Positions 62,491 to 64,000 of a DNA stretch of 64,000 bases are shown piece by piece (the first letter of the stretch is position 1; each line of letters begins with the position of its first letter). This DNA comes from Burkholderia catarinensis (GTDB taxonomy: Bacteria > Pseudomonadota > Gammaproteobacteria > Burkholderiales > Burkholderiaceae): NCBI RefSeq assembly GCF_001883705.2, contig NZ_MDEQ02000015.1, forward strand, positions 62,001-126,000, read 5' to 3'. The translations under genes and the position numbers were made by a program. A model generated the notes under the pieces. It worked only from the letters and a program-made list of their open reading frames with translations. It had not been told where the DNA came from and searched no databases.

Positions 62491-62949
62491 TTACGACGAA
62501 CGGGCCGCGTCGGCCCGCATGCGCAGGATCTTCGCGGCGTGTTCGTCGGCGTCGCGCTGTTCGCGCCGGGCGTCGAGTTTGGCTTCCTGCGCGACGCCGC
62601 GCGCCTGCAGGATTTCATACGAGCCGACGGTGCGTTTCTTCTGTTGCCAGTTCGGGCGCGCCTCGTCCATGCGGACTTCGGCCGCGGCCAGCACGTTGCG
62701 CTGCTGCACGATCGCCGCGTCGAGCGTGTCGATGAACGCCTGGAAATTGCGCCAGCTGCCGGCCGGCATCCCGTGCTGCGCGGACTGCGAGAAGCGCGCG
62801 TGGTACTCGTCGCGATAGCGCAGCAGCGCGTCGAGCTGCTCGGCGGCCGCGGTGCGGTCGCGCTGCGCGGTGCCGAGCTGCCTGGCCGCCGTGTCGAGGT
62901 CTTCCTGCGCGCGATCGAGCAGCAACTGCAGGGGAAAGCCGTGAGCCAT
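62491..62949 (-). CDS. fliJ: flagellar export protein FliJ
   Basis: A 152-residue coiled-coil stalk protein of the flagellar export ATPase complex. Nearly all helix (FPLQLLLDRAQEDLDTAARQL to the end), rich in Gln, Arg and Ala. ATG at 62949 (MAHGFPLQ) lies 5 bp after the fliI stop. Recognised mainly by position and form. Confidence 0.92.
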   Translation of the reverse strand: MAHGFPLQLLLDRAQEDLDTAARQLGTAQRDRTAAAEQLDALLRYRDEYHARFSQSAQHGMPAGSWRNFQAFIDTLDAAIVQQRNVLAAAEVRMDEARPNWQQKKRTVGSYEILQARGVAQEAKLDARREQRDADEHAAKILRMRADAARSS

Positions 62950-62954
62950 CTGCG

Positions 62955-64000
62955 TCAGCCTCCGTGGGGATCGAACAGCGCATCGAGCCCGGCGAGGCTC
63001 GACGCGAACGGCGCGCATTCGCGAAAGCCCTGCTGCAGGAATGCCTCGATGCGCGGATAAAGCGCGATCGCGCGGTCGAGCTGCGCGTCGCGGCCAGGCG
63101 CGTAGGCGCCGACCGCGATCAGGTCGCGGTTGCGCTGGTAGCGCGACAGCATCTGCTTGAACTGCCGGACGTGGTCGAGATGCGTTTCGTCGATCAGCGC
63201 GGTCATCGCGCGGCTGATCGACGCCTCGATGTCGATCGCGGGATAGTGGCCGGCCTCGGCGAGCGCGCGGGACAGCACGACGTGGCCGTCGAGGATCGCA
63301 CGCGCCGAATCGGCGATCGGGTCCTGCTGGTCGTCGCCTTCGGTCAACACCGTGTAGAACGCGGTGATCGAGCCGCCGCCTTCCGGCCCGTTGCCGGTGC
63401 GCTCGACGAGTGCGGGCAGCTTCGCGAACACCGACGGCGGATAGCCTTTCGTCGCGGGCGGCTCGCCGATCGCCAGCGCGATCTCGCGCTGCGCCATCGC
63501 GTAGCGCGTCAGCGAATCCATCAGCAGCAGCACGTGCTTGCCCTGGTCGCGGAAATACTCGGCGAGCGACGTTGCGTACGCCGCGCCCTGCATCCGCAGC
63601 AGCGGCGACACGTCGGCCGGCGCCGCGACGACGACCGAGCGCGCGAGCCCGTCCTCGCCGAGGATCTGTTCGATGAATTCTTTCACTTCGCGGCCGCGTT
63701 CGCCGATCAGCCCGATCACGATCACTTCCGCGCTCGTGTAGCGCGCCATCGTGCCGAGCAGCACCGACTTGCCGACGCCGGAGCCCGCGAACAGGCCCAT
63801 CCGCTGCCCGCGGCCGACGGTCAGCAGCGCGTTGATCGCGCGTACGCCGACGTCGAGCACGTGGTGGATCGGTTCGCGCTCGAGCGGGTTGATCGACGGC
63901 GCCGACAGCGGTGCGTCGACCTTCGACGCGAGCGGGCCGAGGCCGTCGAGCGGGCGGCCCGACGCATCGACGACGCGCCCGAGCATTTCCCAGCCGACCG
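62955..64000 (-). CDS. fliI: flagellar export ATPase FliI (partial, N-terminus outside window)
   Basis: Hexameric ATPase that helps unload export substrates. The visible ~348 residues begin at VGWEMLGRVVD and contain Walker A GSGVGKS, GERGREVKEF, Walker B HVLLLMDSLTRYA and the C-terminal domain ending FDPHGG. The ATG at 63986 is internal; the true start lies beyond position 64000. Followed by fliJ and fliK. Confidence 0.96.
   Translation of the reverse strand, partial: VGWEMLGRVVDASGRPLDGLGPLASKVDAPLSAPSINPLEREPIHHVLDVGVRAINALLTVGRGQRMGLFAGSGVGKSVLLGTMARYTSAEVIVIGLIGERGREVKEFIEQILGEDGLARSVVVAAPADVSPLLRMQGAAYATSLAEYFRDQGKHVLLLMDSLTRYAMAQREIALAIGEPPATKGYPPSVFAKLPALVERTGNGPEGGGSITAFYTVLTEGDDQQDPIADSARAILDGHVVLSRALAEAGHYPAIDIEASISRAMTALIDETHLDHVRQFKQMLSRYQRNRDLIAVGAYAPGRDAQLDRAIALYPRIEAFLQQGFRECAPFASSLAGLDALFDPHGG

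Overview
The window looks like core chromosome of a Burkholderia, most likely of the B. cepacia complex. Third codon positions are almost all G or C. Gene content and order are typical of that group: def-fmt, rsmB-DUF4390-ntrYX, mreBCD-mrdA-rodA, gatCAB, metXW, hslVU next to dksA, and dapF-DUF484-xerC. The QueE protein carries the CX14CX2C cluster motif known from B. multivorans. No rRNA, prophage, insertion sequence or CRISPR array is visible. One tRNA (Phe) is present. About 58 genes are annotated; dprA (left edge) and fliI (right edge) are cut by the window.

Layout. 1-9600: dprA, then peptide deformylase and Met-tRNA formyltransferase, a LysE exporter, HtpX protease, RsmB, and an overlapping DUF4390-NtrY-NtrX chain whose response regulator lacks the AAA+ domain. 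9616-13800: tRNA-Phe, the queuosine-precursor genes queC-queE-queD, an HpcH-type aldolase and a Sel1-repeat protein. 13880-20140 (minus): the cell-shape operon mreB-mreC-mreD-mrdA-rodA. 20500-25640: gatCAB, a PPK2 kinase and exonuclease III. 25780-28000: a zinc alcohol dehydrogenase divergent from an AraC-type regulator. 28020-32580 (minus): metX-metW-ampG-M48 in one overlapping run. 32600-34940 (minus): argB, a HAD nucleotidase and slmA, also overlapping. 35230-37540: a Cys-rich CWC protein and a RegB/RegA-type redox two-component system. 37700-41830 (minus): hslVU, a zinc-ligand-poor dksA and a COG0523 metallochaperone. 42000-45870 (minus): rlmI, xerC, DUF484, dapF. 46200-46880: a HigBA toxin-antitoxin pair. 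46900-49240: an LpxL-type acyltransferase divergent from metK. 50040-57170: assorted enzymes, transporters and small proteins. 57240-61050: an aldehyde dehydrogenase divergent from a GMC oxidoreductase. 61080-64000 (minus): fliK, fliJ, fliI.

The most interesting signal is in RNA. The leaders of both metX and metK fold into the SAM-II (SAM-alpha) pseudoknot with an extra hairpin inserted in the third loop. For metX the downstream sequence also gives a full translational switch. The 3' strand of the pseudoknot can pair over nine bases with a segment that otherwise pairs with the ribosome binding site. Since metX, metW, ampG and the M48 gene overlap or nearly abut, all four may be under SAM control.

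Other points worth attention: the M48 protein at 28023-29075 has HGIAH in place of HEXXH. DksA keeps only one of four zinc cysteines and sits beside a His-rich COG0523 protein. The HigBA promoter carries an inverted repeat across its -10 element.
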